A stretch of DNA of 64,000 nucleotides from Prostheceraeus crozeri (GCA_907163375.1 CAJQUW010000942.1:1-64000), one strand, 5' to 3'. Positions 1-12,110 are shown, counted from the first letter of the stretch. Notes: a model not told the origin generated them from the letters alone. Translations and numbers: made by a program.

Positions 1-984
1 TTCCGCTTAGTTAGGATGATTAAAAACTCAGGGAAATAAATCAATAAAAAATAATCAAAATACAGAGCTAAATTCAGCCCTGTGATCACAGCCTCCAGCT
101 CATTCAAATTTATATGTCCAACATCAGCAGGCTTACGCAACCAACAAGCATACTCGACAACTTCATTCTCAATCTCAATCGCAACTCCCACAGTCAAGGT
201 GCTTGCATTACACCAAACTTTCCCACACTCTGTCTGCGGAATATGCCAAACACCTCTGACTGGATCTTCAACTCTTAGACGCTCCTTTAGATCATTGAGA
301 ATCTCTAAAGTACGACCAGACAACTTTTCATCCCACTGACACTCAGAACTTACTCTCTTAAGGTATGGCCGCAGCCAACCACAAACAGGATAATGTCCGG
401 TTAACTTCCCACAGAATGCGAACAACTCTCGTCTAGTTTCGACATCCTACTGAAATTTCGTTGTCCTACCCAAACTTAATCCTTTCTCTGAGCTACTCAC
501 TCTCTCTGAGCTACTCACTCTCAATCCTAACACCCGTGCTCTACTAAGCCTCTCCGGGTGTTAAGCTTCCAAACCATACTCAGCCAGTACTTTCAAAACT
601 CTTTCGTTGGAGACAAAATTATTGCCAACTGCAATATCATCAATATATGAGTCAGTATGTTTAGCAACGATGGCGTCGGAAGACAGAACAAATTGCAGAA
701 TTTTTGTCATTATTCTAGGCGCAGAGCTTAATCCGAATCCTAGCCTTATTAAACAGTAGGTTTTCCCATATATCTTACCACTTGGTGAGCGCCACAAATT
801 TTAGCTAATATGGATTTGTAAATAGGCTTTTCTCAAATCAATCATGCTAAGGTTTTCTCCTAGCCTACGCCAATTTCTGCATGACAAATTAAGCTCTCTG
901 CAGTGTGGCTGGAAATATAGTCATTCAGCGCACAGAAATCCATAACTGGTCTAATTTTTTCTTTGCTTTCTTGAATAACGGCCA
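1..984 (-). pseudogene. Reverse transcriptase and RNase H part of the LTR retroelement (fossil)
   Basis: Minus-strand reading shows reverse-transcriptase signatures: RPVMDFCALND near 890-950, GLSSAPRIMTKIL, and the YIDDIAVG active-site box near 640-660. Below about 350 an RNase H-like stretch follows (WCNASTLTVGVAIEIE, then INLNELEAVITGLNLAL, running to the edge). The order and wording match Ty3/Gypsy-type pol proteins of invertebrates. The reading stops at the TTAA where the piggyBac begins and resumes beyond 4753, so the DNA transposon landed inside this coding region. The copy is broken. Confidence 0.75.
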
Positions 985-988
985 TTAA

Positions 989-3900
989 CCCTTTGAAGAA
1001 CATCGTGACTCTTTGGTAACGCTGAAATATATGCTTATTACTCTATACAGACCGATCATTACAACTTAAAAATATGGGGATGAATGAAATTCTGATATTT
1101 TGTTTATGCTAATCAATTATTTTTCTTTACATCAACCGACTTGAGTTTCCTGAATTCAAATAAAAGTTTCGTCAAAAAACGTGATTTTGATTTATTACTC
1201 TCGGTGAGGAATTTTGACGTTCTACGTTTTGTAGGGTAATCTTGCTTGAAATTTTCCTGACACATCTCAAATTCAAATGATACAAAAACTTCAAAAGTTA
1301 AAGATTATTGTTTGATTTCACTTAATGGTCGCAATCGCTTATGATTCTTTTGCAATTAATTCATGATCGTTATCATCATCGTTATTTTATGGTTTTTAAG
1401 AAGTGGCTATAATGGCTGTGATTTCTAAAGAATAAACTGATTTACATTGTATTACGTGATTTATGGTGGATATAATTTTAAGTTGTGATTCTCAATAGTT
1501 CAACTGGTTATATATTCAAAATTACAATAGTGTTATTTCTCAAATGGATTATATAAAAATTTTCTCTGTTTTCAATTTCAATCGTTTGTAGTATGATAAA
1601 CTTTATAAATGTTTAGGGAGAGCTGTTTCATATATGCATTGAATCTCCAATAAAATTCATTCATTCGTGCTGATCAGTTCGGTGAGTATTTACATAAATT
1701 TCTACTTGGATTTGAATTGTATTCTCTAAATTATGCATTGGTATGGAAGACTAAAATATACTATCGACAAATATTTACAAATACCGTATCTAAGTAAACA
1801 TTGAAATGCATTCGAGCAGATTATATGGCGATGTTGCCATTTGGTAACGTTGTCCATTGAAGCACACTATAATTGAAAAAAAATATTGCCGGCTGCGTGA
1901 CTAATTGGTAACTCTATCCGTTAATGGCAACGCTAGGCATAGTAAAATCATGTTTGTTAGTATTGCTATAAGCTTATACTTTTACAAGCCGTTCATTTTA
2001 AAGGCTGTATCAATTCGTATTAAGTCTTATTTCTATTAATTTTCATTCTCTTAAGATGGTTATCATAATCAGTACATTAACATATAACAATTATAGAGAT
2101 AATAAAAATGTAATTCATATTATTTGAGCAACAGTAATCAAAGTTTTACATTATCACAAAAATAAGTGGACCTAATAATAAATTGGCCTAATATATACGA
2201 TCACGCAAGTGGGAAAAATGTTGTGAAGATTCGAATGCAGGCCTTCAGCACGATAGTCAGGCAGCTATATCACTAGGCTACTGACGCTTCCCTACAATTG
2301 CTCGCATTGACAGAGAATATCATAATCGTGTGAAATGTTACGTACTAACCTAACAGCTCAGTCGTATCTCGATACAATTCTTACTTTCCTTTCCCTTTTC
2401 AGATGTTATCTGCGAGAGTTCACGTGCGGCGTGCTAAGCAGGCAGCCATAAATAACATATTTTCAACCACTGGAGATGGAGACAATCGTGCTGAGGCTGT
2501 ATTGATTCCAGATGGAAACTTGAGCGAAGTTGATGAGGCTGATGATGGTGAGCCTGATGAGAGACCAGATGTTGTAATTGCAGAGGAAGAACAACCCGCT
2601 ACAATCGCAGAGGATGACGCTGACGTGCCCAACCCTGAATATGTGTTCCGCTGGAGAAGGCGGCAACCGCTGACAGTTAACTTCCGTGATTTCGAAGTAG
2701 ACGAAGAAGTTGGGGACTTGACACCATACCAAATGTTCAAGGAAGTCTTTACTGACGATCTCCTCCAACTAATTACGGATGAATCAAACAGGTACTCAGT
2801 AGAACAAACAGGAGAATCAATAAATGCTTCATTTGGAGACGAAGCATTCTTCGGTATTCTATTGTTTTCCACAATTATGGATACGTGCGAATTTCGTATG
2901 TAGGCCTACTGGAGAGCGGACCTACGGTGGTCATATGCCGTTGCAGACGCAATGCCGTTGAAACGTTTTGAATCGTTAAAGCGTTTCTTTCACCTCTCAG
3001 ATAATGCTAAGGCAAAGCCGCACGATGATCCTGGATACGATCCTCTACACAAAATTCGGCCGTTACTTGATCACATCCTCAGTTGGTGTAAAACCATTGA
3101 ACCGACACAACATCCATCAATTTTACGAGATGATGGTTGCATTTAAAGGCCGCATCAAAATTAAGCAATATATGCCCAAAAAGCCGTCGAAGTGGGGCTT
3201 TAAAATATTCACACGGTGCTCTGACAGTGGAATAGTGCATGATTTTAGCGTGTATTGTGGGTCCAAAACTCAGCTAGGAAAATTCGAGAATTATCCTGAT
3301 GTTGGATTTGGAGGTTGGGTTGTATTGCACCTTTGCGATTCTCTACCTGACAATAAAGACCTTAAAGTTTTCTTCGACAATTACTTCTCTTCTCCTGAGT
3401 TAGTCTTGATATTGAAAAATACTCATGGTATTCATTCTGTTAGAACGATACGCACTAACAGGATGAAAGGTTGCCCACTGAAAACCGATAAGGAATTAAA
3501 ACTTTCTGGAAGAGGTTCCTCAGACATGATGGTAGATGGTAATAGTAGCATGATTATGGTGCGATGGTATGATAATCGCGCGGTCAGCTTTGTTTCATCA
3601 TACGCTGGTATTGAGCCATCTTCAACAGTGAAAAGGTGGTCAAGAAATGATAAAAGAAACATTGAAATCGACTGCCCTTTCGTCGTCAGGGAGTATAACA
3701 AATTTATGGGGGGCGTCGACCTTATGGACATGCTTTTATCATTGTATCGCGTCGATAGAAAGTCCACGAAATGGTATATGCGACTAGTTTTTCATCTTTC
3801 TTTGCAAAGTAACAAGTAAGTCTCTTTCTTTGCGGGAGTTCATTATTCAGGTAGCTTCTGGCTGTATTGATGCGCGGAAACTAAAAAATATTGTTTCTAA

Positions 3901-4753
3901 GCGGTCGGTCTTAACTGATGTCAGGTATGATGGACTTTGCCATTTTCCTCAACATCATGGAAGACGATTACGATGCAAGAGGGAGGGTTGTGGTGGCACC
4001 AGCGTTTGGGAGTGTGGCAAATGTTCTTTGACATTATGCTTGTCTGAGCGCAGCAACTGTTTTACACAGTACCACATCCCTCAATCATGATTTTTCTACT
4101 GGGCGTGAAGGTCATGCTTTTAATTAATTCATTAAACTTTTACCTATAACGCTCTATTTTTTGTAATTTTTTAATTATCAAACAAATAACATTAGCGTAC
4201 TTGTGTTCTCTGGTAACGAGATATATTTCTATTTTCTACGGCCAAGATGTGTATTTTTAGTTAGTTTTATGCTTATGCATGCCTATATGTATATTTTACT
4301 ACGGTGATTCTATATTTCTTTGCTCAACTTGTAAACGGATGTGTATTTTTAGCATGCTTTATTGCTATGGCCTATATGGCTTTGTCAGCTTATAAGGGCC
4401 TGCACGTATGGAAATTTTGTGGTGTTTTTAAAGAGATAACTGCCAACCAATCATCAACAAGTCGTTTTCATACATCTCAAAGGAATATTGGGCGCTGAAA
4501 ATTATGTCAAAGCTATCTGTGAGCTCATACTAAGTATTCCTATGTTTTCACTTTTCTTTAAAAAATCAGATTACGATATTCAACCTTTGTGAGCAAGTGG
4601 ACAATGTTACCGTTTGGTAACGGTCACTTACAGGCTGACCATTCGATTTTTTTAAAAAATATGAATAGAAACACATTTCTTAGGGTCTACATGTAATATC
4701 TAAAAGCCTTATGGATAGTTTATACAATTATCGTGAATGCGTCCTTCAAAGGG
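989..4753 (+). mobile_element. piggyBac transposon, 3.77 kb, inserted in the LTR retroelement
   Basis: The ends are CCCTTTGAAGAAC on the left (989) and its inverse, a complement of CCCTTTGAAGGAC, on the right (4753). They are flanked by TTAA at 985-988 and 4754-4757, the fixed target of the piggyBac superfamily. Reverse-transcriptase reading of the host retroelement stops at one TTAA and resumes at the other, which confirms the borders. Inside is a decayed transposase. The intervals 1000-2400 and 4090-4750 are AT-rich non-coding ends with no other gene seen. Confidence 0.93.
2403..4090 (+). pseudogene. piggyBac transposase (PGBD-type), decayed
   Basis: Four frame segments read in order. First is an acidic N-terminus at 2403-2903, followed by VADAMPLKRFESLKRFFHL at about 2940-3000. 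The DDE core at 3004-3819 contains EMMVAFKGRIKIKQYMPKKP, VFFDNYFSSPEL and EYNKFMGGVDLMDML. A Cys/His-rich C-terminus at 3830-4090 includes CKREGCGG and CGKCSLTLC. These match the DDE_Tnp_1_7 fold and the C-terminal zinc-binding domain. A stop follows FRM near 2903, there are frame changes near 3000-3130, and a stop lies near 3819. The residue before EMMVAFKG, normally the first catalytic Asp, reads as Tyr in this frame. Not functional as it stands. Confidence 0.9.
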
Positions 4754-4757
4754 TTAA

Positions 4758-5012
4758 AGGTACAATGCCTTCATGCTCCCCACTATATTCTTTGAGCCAA
4801 CCCTTACTTATCCAAGTCTGAACTTCATCATGAAAGCCTACTCTGGCTCTTTCAGGAATGTTATACTGACTTTTTCTATTCGATAATTTTGGATCATCTA
4901 CGAACTTCCAATCTCACAGTCCATTTAGCGTCATCAAAAATGGCGGTGAAATCTTTGTCGTGGATTTCCACACTTTGTGCGGGCCGACAAGTTAATTCAG
5001 AATCTGCACAAG
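4758..5012 (-). pseudogene. LTR retroelement pol segment between the two insertions (fossil)
   Basis: The minus strand just beyond the piggyBac reads as pol sequence leading into the reverse transcriptase (WISKGWLKEYSGEHEG), with an upstream linker containing CRPAQSVEIHDKDF. This places both the piggyBac and the LINE inside one retroelement. The segment is broken. Confidence 0.6.
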
Positions 5013-6235
5013 CTAGATTTTATTTATTTATTTATTGTATTTATTGCAGAATTACAAAAGGTAAATCATAGGCTGTTTAACAGCTCTTATGGATTTACCT
5101 ACAACAAACATCTAAAAGTAGGCTATACAATGAGGTAAAGTCATAAATACGCTTTTTGAAAACAGACACAGATTTCGATGATATAATGTTACTGGGTAAA
5201 GAATTCCAAACATTCACAATTCGGTTACTGAAGAAAAAGTCTTGCACATTTGTTCTTGGGAATTCCTGAGTTCGGAGCTTGAAATTATGACTGCGAGTAG
5301 AGTACCGTGATGAATTCACGATAAAGAAGTCATTGAAATCCAGATCAACTAAGTTAATCAGCATTTTATAAATCAAAATAAGATCAAATATTATTCTGCG
5401 TCTCTCGAGAGTCAGCATGCCCAGCAAAGATAAACGAAAATGATAGTCACTGTAAGGTATTTTCGCGCGTGTGCAGATGTGCCTGGTGTAGTACTTTTGC
5501 ACCTTCTCAATGGCAATGATATCCCTCTTTAGACCAGGATTCCACACCGGTGTACAATATTCCAAGATTGGTCGGACATACACACAATAAGCTTTTTTAA
5601 GTAGACTGCAATCATTTGTTTTATGAAGCATTTTAAAATCAGGTATGCACGGGATTTGGCTTTAGAGGCAACAGATTCACAGTGCATAGAAAACTTGAGA
5701 TTTGAGGAAAATACAACTCCAATGTCAGTAATTGAATCAACTCTGGAAAGTGGCGAATGTATGTTCCCAAGGAAATATTCACTGTCATTGCTTCCACCAA
5801 AACTAATGTATTTACACTTTTCTTGAGAAATTGGTAGCTGCCAAGTGTTAGACCATGCTTCAATCTCAGAAAGAGATGATTTTAGGCATGCGAAATTTCC
5901 ATCATTTCTGCTTTCATAAACCTTCAAGTCATCTGCAAAGAGAAGCAAGTTGCACTCATTTTGTGCAGCTGAGACTATATCGTTCAAATAGACTACGAAT
6001 AGCAGCGGTCCAATTACTGAACCCTGTGGCACACCACTATGCACAGGCAATTTTCCAGAAATCTTGTTTTCCACCATGACATTTTGATATCGGTGTGTTA
6101 AGAACTCTCTGATCCAAGAAAAAAGCTCGTAATTGATGCCATATTTTTTCAGTTTAAGCAGCAATTTTGTATGACAGATTCGGTCAAAAGCTTTCTCGAA
6201 ATCTATGTGTATGACATCTCCTTGTTGATGGCAGC
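5013..6235 (-). mobile_element. 5'-truncated non-LTR retrotransposon (CR1/L2/Rex1-like group) with AATA-type tail
   Basis: A LINE fragment lies on the minus strand. Its 3' end is a run of (AAAT)n-type repeats at about 5013-5040. Its 5' end falls abruptly inside the reverse-transcriptase domain near 6235, where the reading switches from the host element's protease region. The 5' truncation and simple-repeat tail are typical of target-primed reverse transcription. I did not find a convincing target-site duplication. Confidence 0.8.
5095..6235 (-). pseudogene. LINE reverse transcriptase, C-terminal two thirds
   Basis: Motifs in order are HIDFEKAFDRI (box A), SGVPQGSVIGPLLFVVYLND (box B) and LLLFADDLKVY (catalytic FADD). 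The thumb follows, then a C-terminal tail with YVRPILEYCTPVWNPGLKRD and FFSNRIVNVWNSLPSNII. That tail is characteristic of the CR1/L2/Rex1/Crack group. The N-terminal half of the reverse transcriptase and any endonuclease are missing through 5' truncation. A frame change separates the core (down to about 5560) from the C-terminal part (5095-5631). The catalytic Asp pair is still present. Dead on arrival by truncation. Confidence 0.85.
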
Positions 6236-6560
6236 TTCTGAACCTGTTCAATGTTTTAACGATTTCATCAGTTGGGTACATGTAGAGCGCTTCTCCATAA
6301 TTTTGTGTAGTTCTATCAAAATGGCTATTTGTATTGGGTTCAAATATATGAAAGCGAATCATGTCTTTATACACAGCGACTCCCTCAAGTAGGTCAACAC
6401 AGTCCTTACCCAAAAGAAAATCAAATCCAGGAATAATTTCTGTTACCAAACACTGTAAATGAACATTCTCATTGTTTATTGTAACATCAATTTCTGAAGT
6501 TCCGTGACATGCTGTAATAAAGCCATTCATGTTCTGAACAGTATGAGGCTTATTAAACAA
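6236..6560 (-). pseudogene. Retropepsin-like protease region of the LTR retroelement (fossil)
   Basis: Minus-strand reading gives LVTEIIPGFDFLLGKDCVD, resembling the flap and C-terminal part of Ty3/Gypsy aspartic proteases (IPGFDVLLGxD). It lies between the CCHC knuckle and the reverse transcriptase, as expected. The LINE begins immediately downstream. The copy is broken. Confidence 0.6.
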
Positions 6561-6763
6561 TTGAGTTTTGTTAACTAATTTTGATGAAATTATTGATTTC
6601 GATCACCCTGTGTCAATCATAGCTTTTATCGACGAATTGTTAAATTCTACATACAACGAAGAAACCACTGGCGCAAAATTTCAGTGGCTTCCTCTACACG
6701 TTTTTTGTTCAGGTGTGGACTTGTTCTCAACGACATTTTTTGGACAGTTAGCAATTATGTGAT

Positions 6764-6967
6764 TTACTTCACCCATCGGAAACAACGTCGCTCATTCAAT
6801 GACGGACAGCGATTCCTTGCATGACCCTCTTTCCCACATTGGTAACAAATCAAACTTTTGCTCTTTTGTGAAACATTGTTTTTGGCCTGACTTACGCAAC
6901 ATATCTCTCGACTGGAATTTGATTTCATCAGACCTCTGGTTCGTTGCACTATCATGTCTAGGCTCAT
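6764..6967 (-). pseudogene. Gag nucleocapsid zinc knuckle (fossil)
   Basis: A single CCHC knuckle, CYQCGKEGHARNRCP, follows a basic and Ser-rich stretch. This is the nucleocapsid RNA-binding motif that ends Gag in Ty3/Gypsy elements. It sits between the capsid-like Gag part and the protease. Confidence 0.8.
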
Positions 6968-6988
6968 TTCTGTTAGAGAACATGTAGT

Positions 6989-7501
6989 TCATAACTGTGT
7001 TTTCACGATATCAGGTAGCCCAAAAACAAAAGCAGTTTTCAATAACTCATCAGACGAAAATTCATCAATCAAATAGATCATCCGTTGGATGTCCGCTAAA
7101 TATACATCTACAGATTCATTCAATCTCAACTTTCTAAACATTAAAGACTTATATACGGTAAACTTATCGCTACTAAAAATATTGATCAGTGCAGATTTTA
7201 CCTCTTTGTAGTTCTTTCTTGTGTCCTCACTCAAACCAATGTAGACTGAGAAGGCTCCTCCAGTTAAGAACAAAGGTATGAATTTTGACAAATCTTCTAT
7301 GTTTTGCAGAGATGCAACCAACTCAAGTTTGTTAATCCATTCTACGAAATCTCCAACTCCTGAATACTTCTCGACAATATCGGAAAATTTGATAGACATA
7401 CTTGATCTTTGTGCCGTGATAGCTTGTAAGTTGAAAAAACTTGTGACCCAGCGATAACCATATTGAAGTAGCATAAAATTTAGGAGTGCAAGAGCAAACA
7501 A
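6989..7501 (-). pseudogene. Gag capsid-like part of the LTR retroelement (fossil)
   Basis: The likely Gag start is the Met of MSIKFSDIVEKYSGVGDF near 7399. The following helical sequence (FVEWINKLELVASLQ, FIPLFLTGGAFSVYIGL, VDVYLADIQRMIYLID, FVFGLPDIVKTQL) is a familiar Gag pattern of invertebrate Ty3/Gypsy-type elements. It lies upstream of the CCHC knuckle on the same strand. Confidence 0.75.
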
Positions 7502-10104
7502 AATTCAACTGCTTAAAATTTGATAAGTTGCTACATTAGAAAATCGGTTGACAAGGCATGAATTTCAAATGGACAAACATACCATATTTTAGATATCACT
7601 GACAACAATTATTGATCATCAATTTACAAATTTCCATATTTGGCTATATAAGAAATTACTACGGTAGACATGACAATTCCAAAATCATAGAGAGTTAAAA
7701 AAAATATCTGAAAACACTTGACTGCAACTTATTGCCTTTCGATGATACGATCTGAGAAATCATATCAGTCAAACATCTACAAAAAACAAATTACTATGAC
7801 ATGACGACTATCATATGGTTGCTATCAAACCAGGTAACTATTGATTCATAAGTTCATGAAGTCATTTCACTTAATTAAGACAAATGTTAATCAATGTACA
7901 AAAATACAAAATACGAGATAAACCACATGACTCTTACAATAATCAATATTGCATTGTCACTCCTTTGTAAAATGTCAAATCGACCGTGGAAGTGATATCA
8001 AACTTTTCCCGTCAATTCGAAGAATATGAGTTGCCTTCATGAGAATTTCCCTTGTTGTACATGTCCGAAATTGTCGATATTTTCCAGCGTCAACCTTTAA
8101 GAACTGCTTAAAATTTATAAACTAAGTGGTCATCATTGTAATTTTTCTTGTTTTTCGACTGACGCAAATAAAAGGATCTCAATGTGGTTATATTCCAACA
8201 CATACGTTTAACGTGTGCGAGGCATAAACAGCAGATGGTAATTAAAACAAATAAAAAAATCGCACATTTGTGACAAAAAAGTGAGTGACTTTGAGACATG
8301 GGAAAATCCCCTACACATTTCCGCACACAAAGAAAAATAAGTGAAATATCTGTCAAAGTTGCCATTTAAAATAGAATTTTCTGTTCAAGATGTCGTTTCA
8401 ATGCTTCGACAAGTATATTTTCAATGAAAGTTTTGCATAGAAAACGCAAGCTTTCAGACCTTCTAAGTTCGTCGCCAGGTGATGTCGAAGTATTACAAAG
8501 ACATTTTAAATATGAGCAGTCTCAATGAAGAAATAAGCAATTAGAAAGAATCCACTGTTTTTTTACAGCCTGCACAGAAAAGCTAAATAATTGGCTGTTG
8601 TTTTACTTTCTATTTTTAACAGATTTCAACTGTGACATCATCAATCCTCTTATTGTAACGCCGTCAGTTAGTGCATATCTCTGATATCAACGGATATTTT
8701 CCAAGTTTTTTAATTTTTGACTTCACGTATTTATCCGATGTAAACCTGCGATTCCCTCAAATCACACATGTTCTTTATCATCGTTTTTAGTGATGGTTTG
8801 GAAAACTTTGAAGAAAATGCGTTTGCTTCCAGATTGAAATGGGCAATTTCTGCACAGTCCAGATACCTTACACAAGAGTGATTGGTACATCAGCTAAATA
8901 TCCACATTTGAAGTGGTGTTCGGGAAGTAGCGTCTTCATACAAAACCGACAGCCTGAAGAAGTTATAGTGCTGTATAGATCACATAAAAATAGACAAACT
9001 GTGATCATGTTGGATAATCTCTGAGTACAAAAGCTGCATTTCTTGAAATAATGGAAATGCTCCTGATAAGATGAGCATGTATACACGTATTTTTTCTTAC
9101 TTTGATGCCGCTGATAGCGCTCGGTTTTTTGTAATAATTATTTTGACGATAATTTTACAAAAATTATCAAGAAAATGAATGCATGCTCGTGTAGTATCAA
9201 AGAGCTTAAAATCTATTGACTAAGCTAAGTAAAATCAAATTTCAATTTCGAGTTACGGAGATCAAGTTCATCTCACAGAGCAGTAGAAGATTCTTCACGT
9301 CACAGTTCTTCCCTTATGTCAACTGTAAATTAGATAACATCGGATTCTAGCATGTTGAGTGCTTTTTGAACGCATCTATGCAATGTGTGGAATTTGAATG
9401 AAGCGAAATCTGTGACATGCTCCTTGGCTGACATGAATTTATCTTTAACGTCATTACTCCTCCAAACTGGGGGCTTGGACGGTGCTGACATAGTCAGACT
9501 TTTCTAGAGGGATGTGGTATTTGGATGCCCTTCCAGGCGACGATTAATGGCCAACAAGGCTAATAAATGAAACCTTTCACAATTAGTGGTCAACATCTAT
9601 TTGCCGGAATGCTTGCAAAAATCTTGAAAGTTGAATGAAGGAACTCTGCATTGCATCATTTTTGCGGATATCAGTTATTCGTGAAAGGTTCGCATATTTT
9701 CGGTTTACTTTCATGTAAATAGATATCCAAAAATTCCACTCGAATACTCTGCTGACTACTGCGCTAGAAAATCGCTGTCAATTCAAGTTGCTTGCATTCC
9801 GAGGATTTGTTCATAAAATCTAGGCAGAGTGGCCAAAGTCATATTACTTAATAATATAAAATTACTTAATAATTGACGAAAAGTGCGGACGTCTGGAAAA
9901 TCTGCAAAAGTGATCAGGTTCAACATAAGGCAACTTTGAGACATTTTTGATATCATTTTCCTGTCAGACAACAGAACATGTCAGCTAAATCAGTGATCGC
10001 ATTCTGCCAAACTCCCTAAAACACCGAGAGTGGAGAAATGAACTCCATATGCAGATGCAATGAGATATTACTGACAGATTCGTATTACGGTTGAAAAAAC
10101 GGCA
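7502..10104. other. Non-coding stretch; may include the LTR of the retroelement, plus a SINE piece
   Basis: No convincing gene on either strand. The lower part probably contains leader and LTR sequence of the minus-strand retroelement, but the borders cannot be fixed with one end missing. The only recognisable item is the SINE fragment at 9444-9545. The stretch ends at the Polinton target duplication GGCAAG (10105-10110). Confidence 0.5.
9444..9545 (-). mobile_element. SINE fragment, same family as the copy at 29586-29790
   Basis: On the minus strand this reads GGAAGGGCATCC, then about 25 variable bases, then TCAGCACCGTCCAAG and a short CCCCAGT stretch. The same ordered blocks occur on the plus strand in the SINE body at about 29674-29770. 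The tRNA-like head is absent here, so it is 5'-truncated. Confidence 0.7.
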
Positions 10105-10110
10105 GGCAAG

Positions 10111-10214
10111 AGTAATGGGAAGAAGACCGTTCCAGGCCAAGACAAATTCAGAAAAATTGGTATTTTTAAAAACGACATAAATTCATGAATTTTAACCCTT
10201 TTTCAGGTTTTTAA
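10111..10214 (+). repeat. Polinton left terminal inverted repeat (104 bp)
   Basis: Matches the reverse complement of 24973-25076 over 104 bases with one difference near 10192. The repeat ends where the left reads TTTTTAAAATATG and the right reads TTTTTAAGACC. Confidence 0.95.
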
Positions 10215-10236
10215 AATATGAGATAACTAAAATTAT

Positions 10237-10707
10237 GTGACTAAAAATATTTCTTTAAAAATGGAAGAAACAAAAGTGGAAGAAACCGCAAAAATATATC
10301 CTTCGTTATCATATGAACGTAGTTCTACTTTAATGGACATTGAAAAGATGAACATTGAAAAAATGAAAAAAGAAAAACACAAAGATAGAGTTAGGTATAT
10401 GAAAGATAAGGAATCTCAATTATTATTAAGATTAGAGCATTATAAAAAATTAAGAAAGAGATGGAGTAAAGTTAAGAATGTAACACAAGGAATTGGCATC
10501 TTCTTAACAATAAGTTTAGGTGCTTTAACAATTGTTATATCTTCAGGTGTTTTAGTAATTCCAGTAGTTGCTACAGCTTTAACAGGTACGGGTGTTTTTA
10601 CAACTTCACTTATTAGAATGTTAGACAAATCTTTAATTACTAAGAAACGAAAATCATTAAAAACTAAGCATTTACACTATTCAAAACGTTATCAAAGATG
10701 TCAATGA
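10237..10707 (+). CDS. Polinton frame: coiled coil plus two hydrophobic segments, function unknown
   Basis: A 156-codon frame, with a second Met nine codons in (MEETKVEETAK) as the likelier start. Residues about 35-90 are highly charged and helical (DIEKMNIEKMKKEKHKDR). Two hydrophobic stretches follow at about 95-115 and 118-135 (FLTISLGALTIVISSGVLVI and a Thr/Gly-rich second segment), then a basic tail. This suggests a small membrane-anchored protein with a coiled coil. I do not recognise a named family. It is the first frame inside the left TIR and overlaps the start of the next frame. Confidence 0.6.
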   Translation: MTKNISLKMEETKVEETAKIYPSLSYERSSTLMDIEKMNIEKMKKEKHKDRVRYMKDKESQLLLRLEHYKKLRKRWSKVKNVTQGIGIFLTISLGALTIVISSGVLVIPVVATALTGTGVFTTSLIRMLDKSLITKKRKSLKTKHLHYSKRYQRCQ

Positions 10708-11275
10708 TCAATTTAGATATTCTACTGATAAAGGCAAAACGTGGAAAATACTAACTTTTCTTCCTGGTTCTTACGAAGTTGAATCAATATCAAATGAAAT
10801 TAAGAGACATTTAGGTATAGCATTTAAAGATAAGAAACAATTACATTTTGCAGTTGAACCGGCAGTTAATAAATTTTCTCTTACTTTAGACGAAAATCAT
10901 CAAGTTGATTTTAATCATGATAGATCATTGTCAAAGCTATTAGGATTTAATAAACAAACCTATAGTGAAGGTTATCATTTAGGTGAGAAGATTCCAAAAA
11001 TAACTGAAATAAATTCAATTGTTGTACATTGTGACATTATTGAAGGAGGATATATAAATGGTAAATTTTTTCAAATTTAATATTCAGTTTTCCAGCTTTT
11101 ACTGTACCCATTGGCTATAGATTAAATGTATTTCCACAAACATTAATATATTTCCCTATTACAAGAAAAACTATTAACAACATTAACATTAGAATCACTG
11201 ATGAGAAAGGACAAGAAATAAATTTTGGAGGTGAAGAGATTATGATAGATCTTTTGGTTCGGGAGGTATAAACTC
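10690..11275 (+). pseudogene. Polinton minor-capsid (penton-like) candidate (fossil)
   Basis: Plus-strand reading shows SYEVESISNEIKRHLGIAF, VDFNHDRSLSKLLGFNKQ and NSIVVHCDIIEGGYINGKF, then further on YFPITRKTINNINIRITDE and INFGGEEIMIDLLV. This order (an LLGF block, a C-N-I-GxYING block, then I-x-I-x-D-x-x-G-x-x-I-x-F-x-G-E near the C-terminus) recurs in Polinton structural proteins that I associate with the minor capsid/penton class. The assignment to penton is inference. The copy is broken. Confidence 0.5.
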
Positions 11276-11400
11276 CCACGCGAAGCTAGAGAAGTTTAAT
11301 TTTCTTTTTCTTTTAAAATAAAAATAAAATTTTATTATTAAAAATGAGTGAAGTGCCCCATTAAATAAAAAAAAAACTCAAATTTAATCATCATCCAAAT

Positions 11401-12110
11401 TTATCTAATAAAGTTTTGTCAGTTATTTGTGGAAGATCAGGTTGTGGTAAAACGTGTCTATTATTTAAAATTTTAACGACTCCAAATTTTTTGGATTATA
11501 ACAATCTTATAATTTATAAAACAACAGCAGAACAACCCGTCTATCAATTTTTAAAATATGGATTTGAAAATAATCTTAAAAAAACAGCAATTGCTTCATT
11601 ATTCAAAGAATATGAAAAATCTGAAGATGAAGAAGAAATAAGTTCGTGGTGTGAAGAAGCAGCAAAAAATAATCAGTTAGTTGAATCCAATAAAAAAAGC
11701 ATATAAAGATACAATTAATAGATGATAGTGGTCATATGCAAGATCCTAGTAAATTAGATAAAACAATGAAACATTGTGTAATTTTTGATGATTGTGTTAA
11801 TGATAAAAATCAGTCAGTTCAGAGAAATTATTTCACAAGAGGTAGACATAATAACTGTAGTGTTTTTTATTTAACACAAAGTATGTATTCATTAGACGGA
11901 AGTGTTATTAGAAAGAATGCAAATATATTTATACTATTTGAAATAAATGCAAGAAACTTAAGTGATTTGTTAAGAGATTTATGCGTAAGAAATAAAGATG
12001 AATTTAAACAATCGTGTAATAATGCTTGGTCAAAAGATTACGGCTTCATTACAATTAATATTGATAAAGAAATTCATGATAGAGTTATAGAACATTTGTT
12101 TACCGAGTGA
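11401..12110 (+). pseudogene. Polinton packaging ATPase, FtsK/HerA (A32-like) type (fossil)
   Basis: A Walker A motif GRSGCGKT lies near the start, a Walker B-like HCVIFDDCV lies downstream, and a sensor-like FYLTQSMYSLDGSVIRKNA follows. This is the classic layout of the genome-packaging ATPase of Polintons and related dsDNA viruses, which drives DNA into capsids. It sits between the penton-like candidate and the convergent PolB gene. The copy is broken in about one place. Confidence 0.85.

Larger units (their letters stand above)
1..7501 (-). mobile_element. Ty3/Gypsy-like LTR retroelement, old and broken, runs past the window start
   Basis: The minus strand shows the usual LTR-retroelement order: Gag and CCHC knuckle, then protease, then reverse transcriptase and RNase H reaching base 1. 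Two later insertions, a piggyBac (989-4753) and a LINE (about 5013-6235), interrupt it. The copy is broken in many places and is old enough to have collected both. The 3' end and 3' LTR lie outside the window. A 5' LTR should lie above 7501, but with only one end present I cannot delimit it. A TGGCGACGAA string on the minus strand at 8468-8477 resembles a primer-binding site, but it lies rather far from Gag. Confidence 0.8.

Noticed and set aside
7508-8117. LTR pair or duplication from CTGCTTAAAATTT at 7508 and about 8104
   Set aside because: Only 13 bases shared; the sequence beyond differs, so no LTR border can be based on it.
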